A stretch of DNA of 64,000 nucleotides from Phenylobacterium sp. (GCA_020402585.1 JADBZH010000038.1:1-64000), one strand, 5' to 3'. Positions 27,435 through 38,754 are shown, counted from the stretch's first letter. Numbers and translations: made by a program. Notes: generated from the letters alone by a model not told the origin.

Positions 27435-30400
27435 CTACTCCGCCGCCAGGGCCTCGGCCTGCCGGAGGTCCACGGAAACCAGCTGCGAGACCCCGCGCTC
27501 GGCCATGGTCACACCGAACAGCCGGTCCATCCGCGCCATGGTGACCGGGTTGTGGGTGATGGCGATGAAGCGGGTGCGGGTGCGCCGGCGCATCTCATCC
27601 AGCATGTTGCAGAACCGGTCGACATTGGCGTCGTCGAGCGGCGCGTCCACCTCGTCCAGCACGCAGATGGGCGCCGGATTGGCCAGGAAGACGGCGAAGA
27701 TCAGGGCGCAGGCGGTCAGGGCCTGCTCCCCGCCGCTCATCAGGCTCATGGCCGCCATGCGCTTGCCGGGCGGGCAGGCGAAGATCTCCAGGCCCGCCTC
27801 CAGCGGATCGTCGGACTCCACCAGGCGCAACTCGGCCTGGCCGCCTTCGAACAGGGCCTGGAACAGGGCCTGGAAGTGGCCGTTGATCACGTTAAAGGCC
27901 GCCAGAAGGCGCTCGCGCCCTTCGCCGTTCAGCTCGTCAATCCCCTGCCTCAGCCGGGCGATGGCGCCTGACAGGTCGGCCTGCTCGGTGCGCAGGGTGT
28001 CGAGTCGATCGGCGTACTCGCGCGCTTCTTCCTCGGCCCGCAGGTTCACGGCGCCCAGGGCCTCGCGCTGGCGCTCGAGGTTGTAGAGGTGGGCCTCGAC
28101 GCCGCCGGCTTCGGCGGGGATGGCGACCGCCTCGTCCGCCAGGGACCGCGCCAGGTCCTCGGGTTCGACCCGGGCGGTCTCGCGGATCTGGCCGGCGATC
28201 TCGCTCAGCCGCTCGCGCGCGGACTCCAGCCGGGCGTCCAGGCCCGCCCGGCGCTCGCGCACCTCGGAGGCGGCGGCCTCCGCGGCCCTGACGGCGCGGG
28301 TCGCCTCGGCCCGCTCGGCCTCGGCGGTGGAAAGGGCGTCGGAGGTGGCGGCCCGTCGGGCCTCCGCCTGGCCCAACTCGGTCAACAGGGCCTGGAGCCG
28401 GTCGGCATGGGTGGCGGGCTTCTCCCGGGCGGCGTCCAAGCCGGCGACGGCCTTGGCGCGCTCCCCCGCCAGGCGATCCAGGCGCTGGGCGGCGGCGGCC
28501 GAGCGGCGGCTCCAGTCGTCGCGATCCTCGCAGGTCCTCTCCAGCTGGCGGCGGCGTCCGTCGCGATCGCGCACCTCGGCGTCCAGGGCCGCGCGCGCCT
28601 GGGCGGCGGCCTCCACGGCGGGAGCAGTGAGGGCGCGGGCCGCCTCCAGCCGGGCGCCGGCGTCCCCGGCGTCTCCCGCCGCCACGACCTCGGCCTCGGC
28701 GGCCGCAAGAGCCGCTTCCGTCTCGGACATCTCGGCCTGGAAGCGCCGGATCAGGTCATCCAGGGACTGCCTCTGGGCCTCGCGGCGCGCCGCCTCGCGA
28801 TCGTGCCGCTCCCGCGCCTGCCGGGCCAGGGTCACCCCCTGCTCAGCGGCGGCGGGGCCGCGGCGGGCCTCGCGCATCCGGGTCTCGGCCTCGGCCAGGG
28901 CGCCTGCCGCGGCGGTGAGGGCGGCGGCGGCGGATTCGGCCTCAGGGCGCAGGCCCGCCAGCTGGTCTTCCAGTTCGGCCAGCCGCCCGCGCTGGGTCAT
29001 CCGGACGGCCGAGGCCCTCGGGGCGTCCGCCCGCGCCACGAAACCGTCCCAGCGCCAAAGGTCGCCCTCGCGGGAGACGAGGCGCACGCCGGGCGCCAGG
29101 CCTGCGGCCAGGCGATCGCCTTCGCTGCGGTCCACCAGCCCGACGAGGGCGAGGCGCGCGGCCAGGGCCTGGGGCGCCTTCACCCGGCCGGCCAGGGGCT
29201 CGGCGCCCGGGGGCAGGGTGCTGAGGGGTGCTGGCGCGCCCTTCCAGAAGGCGTTGGCCCGGGGGTCCAGGGCCGCATCCAGGTCGTCGCCCAGGGCGGC
29301 GGCGAGCGCCGCCTCAAGCCCGCGCTCGGGGGTGATGCTGTCCACCGCCGGGGCGAAGCCGTCCTCAGCGAGGTCCTTGAGCAGGCGCGAAAGACCCCGC
29401 GCCTCGGCCTCAGCCGCGTCAAGGCGGGCGCGGACCTCGCGGGCGGCGTCCTGGGCCTGGCCCTCGGCGCGGGCGGCTTCGGTCCGGGCCGCCTCAGCCG
29501 CCTCGAGGGCGCTGCGGGCCGCGGAAAGCTCGGCCTCGGCCGCAGCCAGCGCCTCGGCGGCGGCCTTCGCCTCAGGGCCTTCGGCGCCGCTCAGGGCCTC
29601 GCGCTCCCGCATGGCCTGCTCCAGGGCCCGGCGGGTCCGGGACGCCCGGCTGCGGGCCTCCTCCGCGCGCGTCTCAGCCGCACGGCGCTGGGCGGCTTCG
29701 GCGGCGACCTGGGCCGCCAGGGCCTCGACCTCGGCCTGGACCAGGTCGCGCTCGACCTCCGCCAGACGCAGGGCGGACTCCAGTTCGGGGCCCCGGGAGG
29801 GGGCGGCGGCGACCTCCGCCTCCAGGCGGCTGATCTCGGCGGCCAGGCGGGCCAGGGCCTCCTCGGCGTCGGTGGTGATCTGGGTCTCGCGGGCCCGGTC
29901 AGCGTCGATGCGGGTGATGTCGGCCTCGAGCCGGCGGACCTCCTCGGCCAGGGCCTCGGCCTCGCGCTCCAGCCGGTCGCGGTCGATGGCCAGCTTGTTC
30001 AGGACAGCCGCCGCCACGGTCTCGGCCTCCCGCAGGGCGGGCATGGCGGCCTCGGCCCGGGCCGAGCGGGCGCTGGCCGCCGCCGCCGCCCGAGCCGTGT
30101 CCTCGACCCCCCGGATCGCCTCTTCGGCCTCGGCGGACAAGCGGCGCACCGACTCTCCTGCCTCGGCCCAGCGGGCGTGGAGCACGGCGGCCTGGAGGGT
30201 GCGGATCTCGCCGGACAGCCGGCGATAGCGCTCGGCGTTCCTCGCCTCTCGCCGCAGACGGTTCAGGGCGGAGTCCAGCTCCCGGGCGATGTCGTCCAGG
30301 CGGGACAGGTTGGTCTCTGCGGCCCTGAGGCGGAGCTCGGCCTCATGCCGGCGCGAGTGAAGGCCCGAAACGCCTGCGGCCTCCTCCAGGATCATCCGGC

Positions 30401-30878
30401 GGTTCTGCGGCTTGGCGGCGATCAGTTCCGAGATCTGGCCCTGGCGCACGAGGGCCGGGGAGTTGGACCCGGTCGAGGCGTCCGCGAACAGGAGCTGCAC
30501 GTCCCGGGCGCGAACCTCCCGGCCGTTGATCCGGTAGGTGGAGCCTTCGCCCCGGTCGATCCGGCGGACCACCTCGAGGACCGGGCTGTCATTGTAGGCC
30601 GCCGGCGCCCGCCGCTCTGCGTTGTCGATGGTGAGGACGACCTCGGCGTGGTTGCGGGAGGTCCGGCCGCCCGACCCGGCGAAGATCACGTCGTCCATGC
30701 CGCCGGCCCGCATGGCCTTGGCGGAGTTGGCGCCCATCACCCAGCGCAGGGCTTCCAGAAGGTTGGACTTCCCGCAGCCGTTTGGCCCGACAATGCCCGT
30801 GATTCCAGGCTCGATGCGCAGTTCCGTCGCATCGACGAAGGACTTGAAGCCGGAGAGCCTGAGTCGCTGGAACTGCAC
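27435..30878 (-). CDS. smc: Chromosome segregation protein SMC
   Basis: 1147 residues, full-length bacterial SMC. Walker [10 protein letters not shown] is at 31-39, a long coiled coil runs to a hinge around 510-650, a second coiled coil follows, and the C-terminal head has the signature [11 protein letters not shown] and Walker [14 protein letters not shown]. It is the ATPase of the SMC-ScpAB condensin complex that organises the chromosome. It lies 18 nt downstream of the DsbA-like lipoprotein gene and is probably transcribed with it. Confidence 0.97.
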   Translation of the reverse strand: MQFQRLRLSGFKSFVDATELRIEPGITGIVGPNGCGKSNLLEALRWVMGANSAKAMRAGGMDDVIFAGSGGRTSRNHAEVVLTIDNAERRAPAAYNDSPVLEVVRRIDRGEGSTYRINGREVRARDVQLLFADASTGSNSPALVRQGQISELIAAKPQNRRMILEEAAGVSGLHSRRHEAELRLRAAETNLSRLDDIARELDSALNRLRREARNAERYRRLSGEIRTLQAAVLHARWAEAGESVRRLSAEAEEAIRGVEDTARAAAAASARSARAEAAMPALREAETVAAAVLNKLAIDRDRLEREAEALAEEVRRLEADITRIDADRARETQITTDAEEALARLAAEISRLEAEVAAAPSRGPELESALRLAEVERDLVQAEVEALAAQVAAEAAQRRAAETRAEEARSRASRTRRALEQAMREREALSGAEGPEAKAAAEALAAAEAELSAARSALEAAEAARTEAARAEGQAQDAAREVRARLDAAEAEARGLSRLLKDLAEDGFAPAVDSITPERGLEAALAAALGDDLDAALDPRANAFWKGAPAPLSTLPPGAEPLAGRVKAPQALAARLALVGLVDRSEGDRLAAGLAPGVRLVSREGDLWRWDGFVARADAPRASAVRMTQRGRLAELEDQLAGLRPEAESAAAALTAAAGALAEAETRMREARRGPAAAEQGVTLARQARERHDREAARREAQRQSLDDLIRRFQAEMSETEAALAAAEAEVVAAGDAGDAGARLEAARALTAPAVEAAAQARAALDAEVRDRDGRRRQLERTCEDRDDWSRRSAAAAQRLDRLAGERAKAVAGLDAAREKPATHADRLQALLTELGQAEARRAATSDALSTAEAERAEATRAVRAAEAAASEVRERRAGLDARLESARERLSEIAGQIRETARVEPEDLARSLADEAVAIPAEAGGVEAHLYNLERQREALGAVNLRAEEEAREYADRLDTLRTEQADLSGAIARLRQGIDELNGEGRERLLAAFNVINGHFQALFQALFEGGQAELRLVESDDPLEAGLEIFACPPGKRMAAMSLMSGGEQALTACALIFAVFLANPAPICVLDEVDAPLDDANVDRFCNMLDEMRRRTRTRFIAITHNPVTMARMDRLFGVTMAERGVSQLVSVDLRQAEALAAE

Positions 30879-30896
30879 CTGTCCTCCCGGTTCCGC

Positions 30897-31502
30897 CTAC
30901 TTTGAGGCTTCTGCGACGGCCTTCTCCAGGGCCTCCAGGGAGATCTCGCCGGTCCCGACCGACTTGCCGTTGATGAAGAAGGCCGGCGTGCTGGTGATCC
31001 GGTCCTGCTTCATCGCCCGCTCGACCCGCTCGTTCAGGGCCTTGAGGGCGGCCTCATCGGTGATGCAGGCGTTGAACTGGGCCTCGGTCAGGCCTGCCGA
31101 CTGGGCGACGCGGAGCAGGACGCCGCGCATGTCGCCGGTCTGGAAGATCTCCTGCTGGCCGCGGAAAATGGCGTCCAGGACGGTGAAGTACTTGTCCTTG
31201 CCGGCGCAGCGGGCGGTCAGGAAACCCGCGGCCGCCAGCTCGTTCGGCGGGGTGAGGAACTCCTTCAGGGTGTAGTGCACCTTGCCGGTGTCGATGTACT
31301 TCTCCTTGAAGGCGGGGAAGACTTCGTTGTTGAAGGTCGCGCAATGGACGCAGCTGGCCGAGGCGTACTCCACCATCTTCAGGGGCGCCTTGGGATCCCC
31401 CAGGGTCATGTCGTCGGCGGACGGAGCGGGGCCCTGGCTGCAGGCCGCGAGCAGGAGGGCGCCGGCCAGGGCGACCAGGGCGAGGGGCTTGAAGCGGGAC
31501 AT
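30897..31502 (-). CDS. DsbA-family thioredoxin-like lipoprotein
   Basis: 201 residues. The N-terminus ends in the lipobox LLAAC (Cys21), so it is predicted to be lipid-anchored on the periplasmic side. The thioredoxin fold carries the redox pair Cys51/Cys54 (CVHC) and a cis-Pro loop (TSTPAFFING). Known relatives (DsbA/DsbG/BdbD type) introduce or isomerise disulfides in exported proteins. It lies between the DUF721 gene and smc on the same strand. Confidence 0.92.
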   Translation of the reverse strand: MSRFKPLALVALAGALLLAACSQGPAPSADDMTLGDPKAPLKMVEYASASCVHCATFNNEVFPAFKEKYIDTGKVHYTLKEFLTPPNELAAAGFLTARCAGKDKYFTVLDAIFRGQQEIFQTGDMRGVLLRVAQSAGLTEAQFNACITDEAALKALNERVERAMKQDRITSTPAFFINGKSVGTGEISLEALEKAVAEASK

Positions 31503-31577
31503 GACGCCTCCAGGAAACAGTTAGAGCGGGAATAGAACGCGATTCTCGGTCGTCGGGGACGGTGGGCCAAGGGCCTG

Positions 31578-32138
31578 TCACGGACTTCCGGGCGGGTTTC
31601 TGTGGACGGACCGTCCGAGGCTGACCAGCGCGCGCCGCAGGCGATCGGTCCTCGCCGTTTCGGCCTCCCGTGCAAGCTCCGCCTCAACGGCGGCGTCGAG
31701 GGGCGGTGGACGCCGCCGACCGGCCAGCTGGGCGGGCGCCTGGACGGGGCGCAGCCGCAGGGGGCCTTGCACCACCCGGAGCCGTCCCGCCGATCCCGCC
31801 CCGAGGAACAGGTTGACCCGCTCCAGGATCTCGGCGCTGCGGTGCTGGATCAGGGTCGCGGACGGACCGGCGACGCGGATTTCGAGGACGCCGGGCGTCC
31901 CGCCCCGGGGCGAGGACAGCTTCACGGGCTCGGTCCGGCGGGCGAGGTCGGCCCCGACAATCTCCGGCCACCGGGCCTGCAGGGCTCCGGGACCTTGCCC
32001 GAACCGCTCGTCCAGCGCCTTGAGGAGGGGCGTCAGGCTACGCCCTGCAGGGGGCGCCGCCCGACGCGCAGGCCGGGTCCGGCGGCGGGCGAGGATCTCC
32101 GCGGCTTCGGCGAGGGTGGGCAGTCTCCGGCTCGGCAT
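31578..32138 (-). CDS. DUF721/DciA-like protein
   Basis: 186 residues. LTPLLKALDERFGQGPGALQARWPEIVGADLARRTEPVKLSSP is the DUF721 core, followed by VLEIRVAGPSATLIQHRSAEILERVNLFLG. In DciA proteins this domain helps load the replicative helicase DnaB; alphaproteobacteria often carry such a DciA-type protein. Basic N-terminus. Divergent from mutY with a 96-nt gap and upstream of the lipoprotein-smc genes. Confidence 0.85.
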   Translation of the reverse strand: MPSRRLPTLAEAAEILARRRTRPARRAAPPAGRSLTPLLKALDERFGQGPGALQARWPEIVGADLARRTEPVKLSSPRGGTPGVLEIRVAGPSATLIQHRSAEILERVNLFLGAGSAGRLRVVQGPLRLRPVQAPAQLAGRRRPPPLDAAVEAELAREAETARTDRLRRALVSLGRSVHRNPPGSP

Positions 32139-32234
32139 GCGCCCAGTCTACAGCGGGAGGCGTGGGGGGAGCGAGTCCCGGTCGGGCGCAGCCGGCGCTT
32201 TCCGCCTCGCGTGGAAACCTCGTAGTCTGGCGCC

Positions 32235-33281
32235 ATGACTCCAGACCGCCTTCAGGCCCGCATCCGCGACTGGTACCGCGCCAACGCCCGGACCCTGCCC
32301 TGGCGGCGACCGCCGGGCGACGGCGCCGTCACCCCGGACCCCTACCGGATCTGGCTTTCCGAGGTGATGCTCCAGCAGACCACGGTGGTCCATGCGGCCC
32401 CCTACTACGAGGCCTTCCTGAGGCGATGGCCCACCGTCACGGCCCTCGCGGATGCGGAGGACGCCGAGGTCATGGCCGCCTGGGCGGGCCTGGGCTACTA
32501 CGCCCGGGCGCGGAACCTGCTGGCGTGCGCCCGGGCCGTCCGGGACCGGTTCGCCGGTCGTTTCCCCGATACGGAGGCGGCCCTGCTCAGCCTGCCCGGG
32601 GTGGGTCCCTACACGGCCGCAGCGGTGGCCGCGATCGCCTTCGACCGTCCCGCGAACGTGGTGGACGGCAATGTCGAGCGGGTCATGTCCCGGTTGTTCG
32701 CGGTGGAGACGCCCCTGCCGGCGGCGCGCGCCCAGCTCCGGGACCTCGCCGCCGGCCTCGTGGATGGCGCCGCCCCCGGCGACTGGGCGCAGGCCTTGAT
32801 GGACCTCGGCGCGACGATCTGCCGGCCGCGTTCGCCGCGATGCGATCTCTGCCCGGCCGCTGACGCCTGCGCCGCGCGCGCCTCGGGCGCTCCGGAGGGC
32901 TGGCCGCGAAAGACGGCGCGAGGCGCCCGGCCCGACCGCGCCGGCGTCGCCTTCGTCCTGCGCCAGGGGGGATGCATCGCCGTCGTGCGGCGGCCCCCCC
33001 GCGGCCTGCTGGGCGGCATGCTGGGCTTGCCGGGGACGGCCTGGACGGCGGGGGGCCCGGGGGCTGATGAGATCACGACCTCCGCCCCTGCGGATCTGGA
33101 CTGGCGGGAGGCGGGTTCGGTGGATCACGTCTTCACCCACTTCCGGCTGACCCTGCGGGTGCTGACGGCGGAGGGCGACGCTCCGGGCTCGGAGTGGCTG
33201 GCGGAAGCCGCCCTGGGCGACCTGCCCAGCGTCTTCCTCAAGGCGGCCCGGCGGGCGCTGGGGATGTCCGCCGTGGAATGA
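32235..33281 (+). CDS. mutY: A/G-specific adenine glycosylase
   Basis: 348 residues. HhH-GPD core: catalytic Glu43 in SEVMLQQTTV, the helix-hairpin-helix LPGVGPYTAAA, and Asp144 in VDGNVERV. The [4Fe-4S] ligands are C196-x6-C203-x2-C206-x5-C212. The C-terminal NUDIX-like domain that recognises 8-oxoguanine is present (about 235-345). It removes adenine mispaired with 8-oxoG. Its last 44 nt overlap the 3' end of the convergent MFS gene. Confidence 0.96.
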   Translation: MTPDRLQARIRDWYRANARTLPWRRPPGDGAVTPDPYRIWLSEVMLQQTTVVHAAPYYEAFLRRWPTVTALADAEDAEVMAAWAGLGYYARARNLLACARAVRDRFAGRFPDTEAALLSLPGVGPYTAAAVAAIAFDRPANVVDGNVERVMSRLFAVETPLPAARAQLRDLAAGLVDGAAPGDWAQALMDLGATICRPRSPRCDLCPAADACAARASGAPEGWPRKTARGARPDRAGVAFVLRQGGCIAVVRRPPRGLLGGMLGLPGTAWTAGGPGADEITTSAPADLDWREAGSVDHVFTHFRLTLRVLTAEGDAPGSEWLAEAALGDLPSVFLKAARRALGMSAVE

Positions 33282-34410
33282 GCAGGGTCGTCATGACCAG
33301 CCCCGCGACCGAGATGCCGATGGCCGAAAGGGGAATGCCCGGTACGCCCACGGTGGCGAGGGCGAAACCGCCGACCGCCGATCCCAGCGCCTGTCCCAGG
33401 GAGTTGACGGAGCCGTTGACCGCCATGGCGAGGGGCGCGCCCTGGCTCGTCTGGATGATCCGCGAAGACAGCACCGGCATCAGCGAGAACAGGGAGGTCG
33501 AGGCGATGAAGATGGCCATGGCCACCATCAGCTGGCTGGGAAGGCCCGGAGGCGTCAGATGGCTCGTGGCGGCGACATGCAGGCTCATGGCCAGCAGCTG
33601 GCCCAGGAAGCAGGTGATCAGCCATTCCCGGCCCTCGCCCCGGTCGCCCGCCCTCCCGCCGAGGGAGAGGCCGACGATTGAGCCCAGCCCGATCACCATC
33701 TGGAACACGCCGACCCCGGCGCCTGTAACCCCGGCGCCGACGCGGACCACCGGGGCGATGAACAGGTTCACCGTCATGTTGGCCGCAAAGCACAGGAAGC
33801 CGCCGGCGTAGAGCGGCAGCAGGGGCGCGAGGGCGATCCGCCCGCCCGCCGAGGGCGGCGGCGGCCGGACGGAGGGCATCAGGGTGATGACCCCGGCGAA
33901 GGCGATGGCGGTCAGGGCCCCGGCGAGGACGAATGTGGACCGCCAGCCGAAGTGCGCGCCCACGAAGCTGCCGAGGGGAATCCCGATGACGAAGGCCATG
34001 GTCATGCCGCCCATCACCATGGCGACGGCGGATCCCCGGCGTTCGGGCGGCACGAGGGCGGCGGCGGCGACGCTCGCCGTGGGCCCGGCGATGGCGGCCG
34101 CCAGGCCGACCAGGGTCCTGAGCGCCAGGAGGGACTGGAAGCCCGGCGCCATCGCACAGGCCAGGTTGGCCAGGGCGCCGAAGCCGAGGGCCGCGGCCAG
34201 CACCACCTTGCGGTCCGCCTTGCCCAGCAGCCAGGCCAGGGGCGGCCCAAGGAGGGCGGAGACGAGGACATAGGAGGTCTGCAGCTGGCCGGCCACCGCC
34301 GTCGCCACCCCCAGGTCGCGCGCCATGGTCTCCAGGACCCCCGCAAAGATGAAGGCGGTCGACCCGAACGCGAAGGTGGACAGGGTCAGGACCAGGATGC
34401 GCGGGTTCAT
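33238..34410 (-). CDS. Major facilitator superfamily transporter
   Basis: 390 residues, 12 predicted membrane helices. The N-terminal half resembles drug/sugar exporters of the DHA1 type: SYVLVSALLGPPLAWLLGKADRKVVLAAALG is the loop-2/3 region with its conserved basic motif, and GIPLGSFVGAHFGWRSTF is the motif C-like helix 5. The substrate cannot be inferred. No regulator sits next to it. Its 3' end overlaps mutY by 44 nt. Confidence 0.88.
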   Translation of the reverse strand: MNPRILVLTLSTFAFGSTAFIFAGVLETMARDLGVATAVAGQLQTSYVLVSALLGPPLAWLLGKADRKVVLAAALGFGALANLACAMAPGFQSLLALRTLVGLAAAIAGPTASVAAAALVPPERRGSAVAMVMGGMTMAFVIGIPLGSFVGAHFGWRSTFVLAGALTAIAFAGVITLMPSVRPPPPSAGGRIALAPLLPLYAGGFLCFAANMTVNLFIAPVVRVGAGVTGAGVGVFQMVIGLGSIVGLSLGGRAGDRGEGREWLITCFLGQLLAMSLHVAATSHLTPPGLPSQLMVAMAIFIASTSLFSLMPVLSSRIIQTSQGAPLAMAVNGSVNSLGQALGSAVGGFALATVGVPGIPLSAIGISVAGLVMTTLLIPRRTSPAPAGPP

Positions 34411-34463
34411 CGGGCCAGCTTAGCCCGGAGCCCGCGGTCGCAAAGCGAAAACGCGGGCCGGGG

Positions 34464-35546
<1,083 letters not shown>

Positions 35547-35556
35547 TTAACCTGCG

Positions 35557-35574
35557 GAATCCGGAAAGGGAATC
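35557..35574. promoter_or_regulatory. Two GANTC methylation sites in the ccrM leader
   Basis: GAATC occurs at 35557-35561 and 35570-35574, between the CtrA box and the ccrM GTG. In Caulobacter two such sites in the ccrM leader give methylation-state feedback. The match in number and place suggests that this control is conserved. Confidence 0.65.
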
Positions 35575-35612
35575 CTCGCCGTGCGTGGTTTAGGCTCCGT
35601 TTCGAAACATGG

Positions 35613-35627
35613 TGAACTGAAGGTTAA
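35613..35627 (-). promoter_or_regulatory. CtrA binding site of the ccrM promoter
   Basis: On the minus strand TTAA-CCTTCAG-TTCA: the CtrA consensus TTAA-N7-TTAA with one mismatch. It overlaps the TAA stop of rnhB and lies 76-90 nt upstream of the ccrM start, suitable for a -35 position ahead of the methylated leader. Known Caulobacter ccrM is activated by CtrA. Confidence 0.7.
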
Positions 35628-36244
35628 TCGGCGGCTTCCAGCAGGGCCCGGATCGGCGCGAAGGACCGGCGGTGGGCGGGGCAGGGCCCGAAGCGGCGCA
35701 GGGCCTCCACATGAACGCTGGAATGATAGCCCTTGTGGGCGGCGAAGCCGTAGTCCGGCCAGTCCCTGTCCAGCTCCAGCATCACGCGGTCCCGGGCGGT
35801 CTTGGCCAGGATGGAAGCCGCTGCGATGGAGACGGAGAGACTGTCGCCCTTCACCACAGGCCGGACCGGGGCGGGCAGGTCGAACCGGTAGGATCCGTCC
35901 ACCAGGATGAAGGCAGGCGCCGGGGACAGGGCCTCAACCGCCCGGCGCATGGCGAGGCCCGTCGCCTTCAGAATGTTCATCGCGTCGATCTCCTCGACGC
36001 TGGCGAAGCCGACCCCCCAGGCGATGGCGGCCGCCTTCACCTCAGCCTCAAGAGCCTCCCTCCGGCGTTCTGTGAGCGCCTTGGAGTCGTCCAGGCCCAC
36101 CGGAATCCGGTCCGGGTCAAGGATCACGGCCGCGGCGCTGACCGGGCCGGCCCAGGGCCCGCGACCGGCTTCGTCGACGCCGCAGACCGGCGCCGGGGAG
36201 GCGGCCTCCAGGGCGTAGTCCGGGCCGGTCCCGGGGCGGGTCAC
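35624..36244 (-). CDS. rnhB: Ribonuclease HII
   Basis: 206 residues. [15 protein letters not shown] with Asp24 and Glu25 is the RNase HII signature; [15 protein letters not shown] and [16 protein letters not shown] follow. It removes ribonucleotides from DNA and RNA-DNA hybrids. The GTG start overlaps the tag stop (GTGA). Its stop codon lies inside the CtrA box of ccrM, the next gene on this strand. Confidence 0.96.
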   Translation of the reverse strand: MTRPGTGPDYALEAASPAPVCGVDEAGRGPWAGPVSAAAVILDPDRIPVGLDDSKALTERRREALEAEVKAAAIAWGVGFASVEEIDAMNILKATGLAMRRAVEALSPAPAFILVDGSYRFDLPAPVRPVVKGDSLSVSIAAASILAKTARDRVMLELDRDWPDYGFAAHKGYHSSVHVEALRRFGPCPAHRRSFAPIRALLEAAD

Positions 36245-36831
36245 CCCCCCATCTCCAGGACGCTGGCGTGACGGTGGCAGGACACCAGATGGTCGTTGAC
36301 CATCCCCACCGCCTGCATGAAGGCATAGACGATGACGGGCCCGGCGAACCGGAACCCCCGCGCCTTCAGGGCCGCCGCGATCTCGCGGCTGAGGGGGGTC
36401 TCGGCGGGCACGTCGGCGAGGCCTTCCCGGAAGGTCTGGATGGGGCGTCCGTCCGTGAAGCTCCAGAGGAAGGTGGAGAAGTCCTCACCGGCCTCGCGCA
36501 TGTCGAGGAAGATCCGGGCGCCGGAGATGGCGGCGTCGATCTTGGCGGCGGAGCGGACGATGCCCGCGTCGGCGAGCAGGCGGGCCCGGTCCGTCTCGCC
36601 GAACCGCGCGACGGCCTCGGGATTGAACCCGGCGAAGGCGGCGCGGAAGGCCTCGCGCTTGCGCAATATGGTGATCCAGGCCAGCCCGGCCTGGAAGCCG
36701 TCCAGCACCAGCTTTTCCCAGAGGGCGACGGGGTCCCGCTCGGGCACGCCCCATTCCTGGTCATGATAGGCTTCGTACAGCGGGTCACCCGCCATGCCGC
36801 GCCAGTTACATCGAATCAGGCCGTCAGACAT
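36241..36831 (-). CDS. tag: DNA-3-methyladenine glycosylase I
   Basis: 196 residues from ATG 36831 ([10 protein letters not shown]); a longer frame upstream runs into ygfZ and is not used. The zinc ligands of Tag are all seen: Cys8, His23 (YHDQEWG) and the C-terminal [27 protein letters not shown] is the substrate pocket region. It excises 3-methyladenine from alkylated DNA. It starts 22 nt after ygfZ and overlaps rnhB. Confidence 0.96.
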   Translation of the reverse strand: MSDGLIRCNWRGMAGDPLYEAYHDQEWGVPERDPVALWEKLVLDGFQAGLAWITILRKREAFRAAFAGFNPEAVARFGETDRARLLADAGIVRSAAKIDAAISGARIFLDMREAGEDFSTFLWSFTDGRPIQTFREGLADVPAETPLSREIAAALKARGFRFAGPVIVYAFMQAVGMVNDHLVSCHRHASVLEMGG

Positions 36832-36853
36832 GGGATCGACCTTCGCAGGGTGC

Positions 36854-37642
36854 TCATCGTTCCGGCAAGGGCGCCCCGGCCGACACGGCTCGGCCGTCCA
36901 CCGAAAGGGCGCCATCGATCCGGTCCAGGCGCAGGAGGGCCAGGGCCAGGCCATCGACGCCGGACCGGACCTCCCCCGCCCTCAGCTCGCCCTTCAGGAC
37001 CTCGGAACCCCGGACCGGCGGAGGCCCTTCAAAGCGGATCGGGACCAGGCGGGTCTTGACCTGTCCACGCCGCTTCATGCGGGAGGTGGTCTCCTGCCCG
37101 ACGAAACAGCCCTTGGCGAAATCGATGCCGCCGACCCGGTCGAAGTTCAGCTCGACGGGATAGTCCCGGTCGAAGTCGAAGTCCTCGGCGTCGCCGACCC
37201 CGTAGGCGAGCCGCCGTGCGCGCCAGTCCTCGAGGCTCCCGGTCGCCGCCGGAGGGGCTGCAGGTCCCCAGGCGCGCCAGGCCAGGCCCTCCCGGCGGGG
37301 GTCGGGAACCCAGCCCGGTCCCGGGGGCTCGGGCCAGCAGGTCCAGACCCCGGCCTCCAGGGGGCGGATGTCGACCCTGGCCCTCAGCCGGTAGATCTTC
37401 AGCCGGGTGAGGAGGTCGTCCCGGCGCGCCGCCGCCACATCCAGCCAGATCGCCTCCGGACGCCCCACCACGAAGAGATCGAAGAGCAGCCGCCCCTGGG
37501 GGGTCAGCAGGGCGCCATAGCGGGCTTCCCCGGGGGGCAGGGCCTCCAGGGACTGGCTCAGAAGGCCCTGGAGGAAGGAGACCCGGTCCTCGCCGGAGAC
37601 CTCGACGAGGGCGCGGTCTGTCAGGGGGACGCAGATTGTCAT
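36854..37642 (-). CDS. ygfZ: Folate-binding protein YgfZ (Fe-S cluster assembly factor)
   Basis: 262 residues, GcvT-like fold. The diagnostic motif KGCFVGQE spans 177-184 (Cys179). The N-terminus RALVEVSGEDRVSFLQGLLSQ is also typical. YgfZ/IBA57 proteins use folate to help mature [4Fe-4S] enzymes. First gene of ygfZ-tag-rnhB, divergent from the glycosyltransferase with a palindrome in the gap. Confidence 0.92.
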   Translation of the reverse strand: MTICVPLTDRALVEVSGEDRVSFLQGLLSQSLEALPPGEARYGALLTPQGRLLFDLFVVGRPEAIWLDVAAARRDDLLTRLKIYRLRARVDIRPLEAGVWTCWPEPPGPGWVPDPRREGLAWRAWGPAAPPAATGSLEDWRARRLAYGVGDAEDFDFDRDYPVELNFDRVGGIDFAKGCFVGQETTSRMKRRGQVKTRLVPIRFEGPPPVRGSEVLKGELRAGEVRSGVDGLALALLRLDRIDGALSVDGRAVSAGAPLPER

Positions 37643-37663
37643 GCGGTGGACCTTCCGGCGGCT

Positions 37664-37682
37664 GGAGCCTAACCTAGGCTCC
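37664..37682. promoter_or_regulatory. Perfect palindrome in the ygfZ/glycosyltransferase divergent promoter
   Basis: GGAGCCTA-ACC-TAGGCTCC has perfect 8-bp arms with a 3-nt centre, in the middle of the 55-nt gap between two divergent starts. This is the expected shape and place for a dimeric repressor site acting on both genes. The cognate protein is unknown. Confidence 0.45.
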
Positions 37683-37697
37683 GATTATGTATCCGCA

Positions 37698-38672
37698 ATG
37701 CTGGCCTCGCCCTTTCCGATTCTCTTCATCACCGCCACGCGGATCGGTGACGCCGTGCTCTCCTCCGGCCTCATTCATCGCCTCTCTGAGGAAATCCCCG
37801 GGCCCCGGTTCACCATCGTCGCCGGCCCGGCTGCGGCGCCCCTGTTCCAGGACGTGCCCGGACTGGAGGCGATCATCCCCTTCGAGAAGTCGCGGGACGG
37901 CGGTCACTGGATCCGACTCTGGAGCCGGGTCCGCCGCCGGTCCTGGGGGCTTGTCGTCGACCTGAGGGGGTCGGCCCTGAGCGGCTTCCTGAGGCGCCGG
38001 CGCCGGGCGGTCTATCGGCGCTCGCCTGGTCCGCCCGTTCACAAGGTCATCGAGGCGGCGAAGGTCCTGGGCCTCCAGGACGATCCCCCGGCGCCCCACA
38101 TCTTCGTCGGGGAGGCCGCCGCCCGGCAGGCCGCAGCCCTGGTGGCCGGCGAAGGTCCGATCCTGGCCCTCGGGCCGGCCGCCAACTGGGTCGGCAAGAC
38201 CTGGCCCGTCGAGCGTTTCGCCCAGGTCGCGATCCAGTTGCTGGGGCCGGGCGGCCCCCTGGCCGGCGGGCGACTGCTGGTGGCGGGCGGGCCCCAGGAC
38301 AGGGGGGTCCTTCCCACCCTTCGGGCCGTCACCCCCCGGGACCGGTTCATCGACCTGGTGGGCAAGGTGGACCTCGTCACCCTGCACGCCGCCCTAGGCT
38401 CTGCCCGGCTCTTCATCGGCAATGACTCCGGCCTCATGCACCTCGCCGCCGCAGCGGGCGCGCCCACCCTCGGGCTCTTCGGGCCGTCGGACGAGCAGCT
38501 CTACGCCCCCTGGGGTGATCACGGCCGGGTGCTGCGGGGCGCACGGACCCTGGACCAGATCCGGACCCTCGATCCGGACCTCTCCCAGTCCATCTGCCAC
38601 ATGATGGACCTCTCCGTAGAGAGCGTCCTGGCGGCCAGCCGGAGACTGGTGTCTGAGACCGAAGTCCCATGA
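37698..38672 (+). CDS. Glycosyltransferase family 9 (heptosyltransferase-like)
   Basis: 324 residues from ATG 37698; an in-frame upstream start overlaps divergent ygfZ. FPILFITATRIGDAVLSSGLIHRL is the GT9 N-terminal signature, WGLVVDLRGSALS follows, and the C-terminal donor site has GPAANWVGKTWPVERFA and FIGNDSGLMHLAAAAGAPTLGLFGPSD. GT9 enzymes transfer heptose to the LPS inner core; the exact sugar here cannot be told. Followed by coq4 after 82 nt. Confidence 0.9.
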   Translation: MLASPFPILFITATRIGDAVLSSGLIHRLSEEIPGPRFTIVAGPAAAPLFQDVPGLEAIIPFEKSRDGGHWIRLWSRVRRRSWGLVVDLRGSALSGFLRRRRRAVYRRSPGPPVHKVIEAAKVLGLQDDPPAPHIFVGEAAARQAAALVAGEGPILALGPAANWVGKTWPVERFAQVAIQLLGPGGPLAGGRLLVAGGPQDRGVLPTLRAVTPRDRFIDLVGKVDLVTLHAALGSARLFIGNDSGLMHLAAAAGAPTLGLFGPSDEQLYAPWGDHGRVLRGARTLDQIRTLDPDLSQSICHMMDLSVESVLAASRRLVSETEVP

Positions 38673-38754
38673 CCCGCGCGGAACACGGGGTGAAAACTCT
38701 GGACGCTTATGCCGCCCCGGCTAAGTTGGGCCCCTGCGGAGAGCGCTGGGGCGG

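Noticed and set aside
28089..30905. Plus-strand open frame of 938 codons opposite smc
   Set aside because: It is a mirror of smc in GC-rich DNA: Gly/Leu/Gln/Arg low-complexity with no domain, while the minus strand encodes a full SMC.
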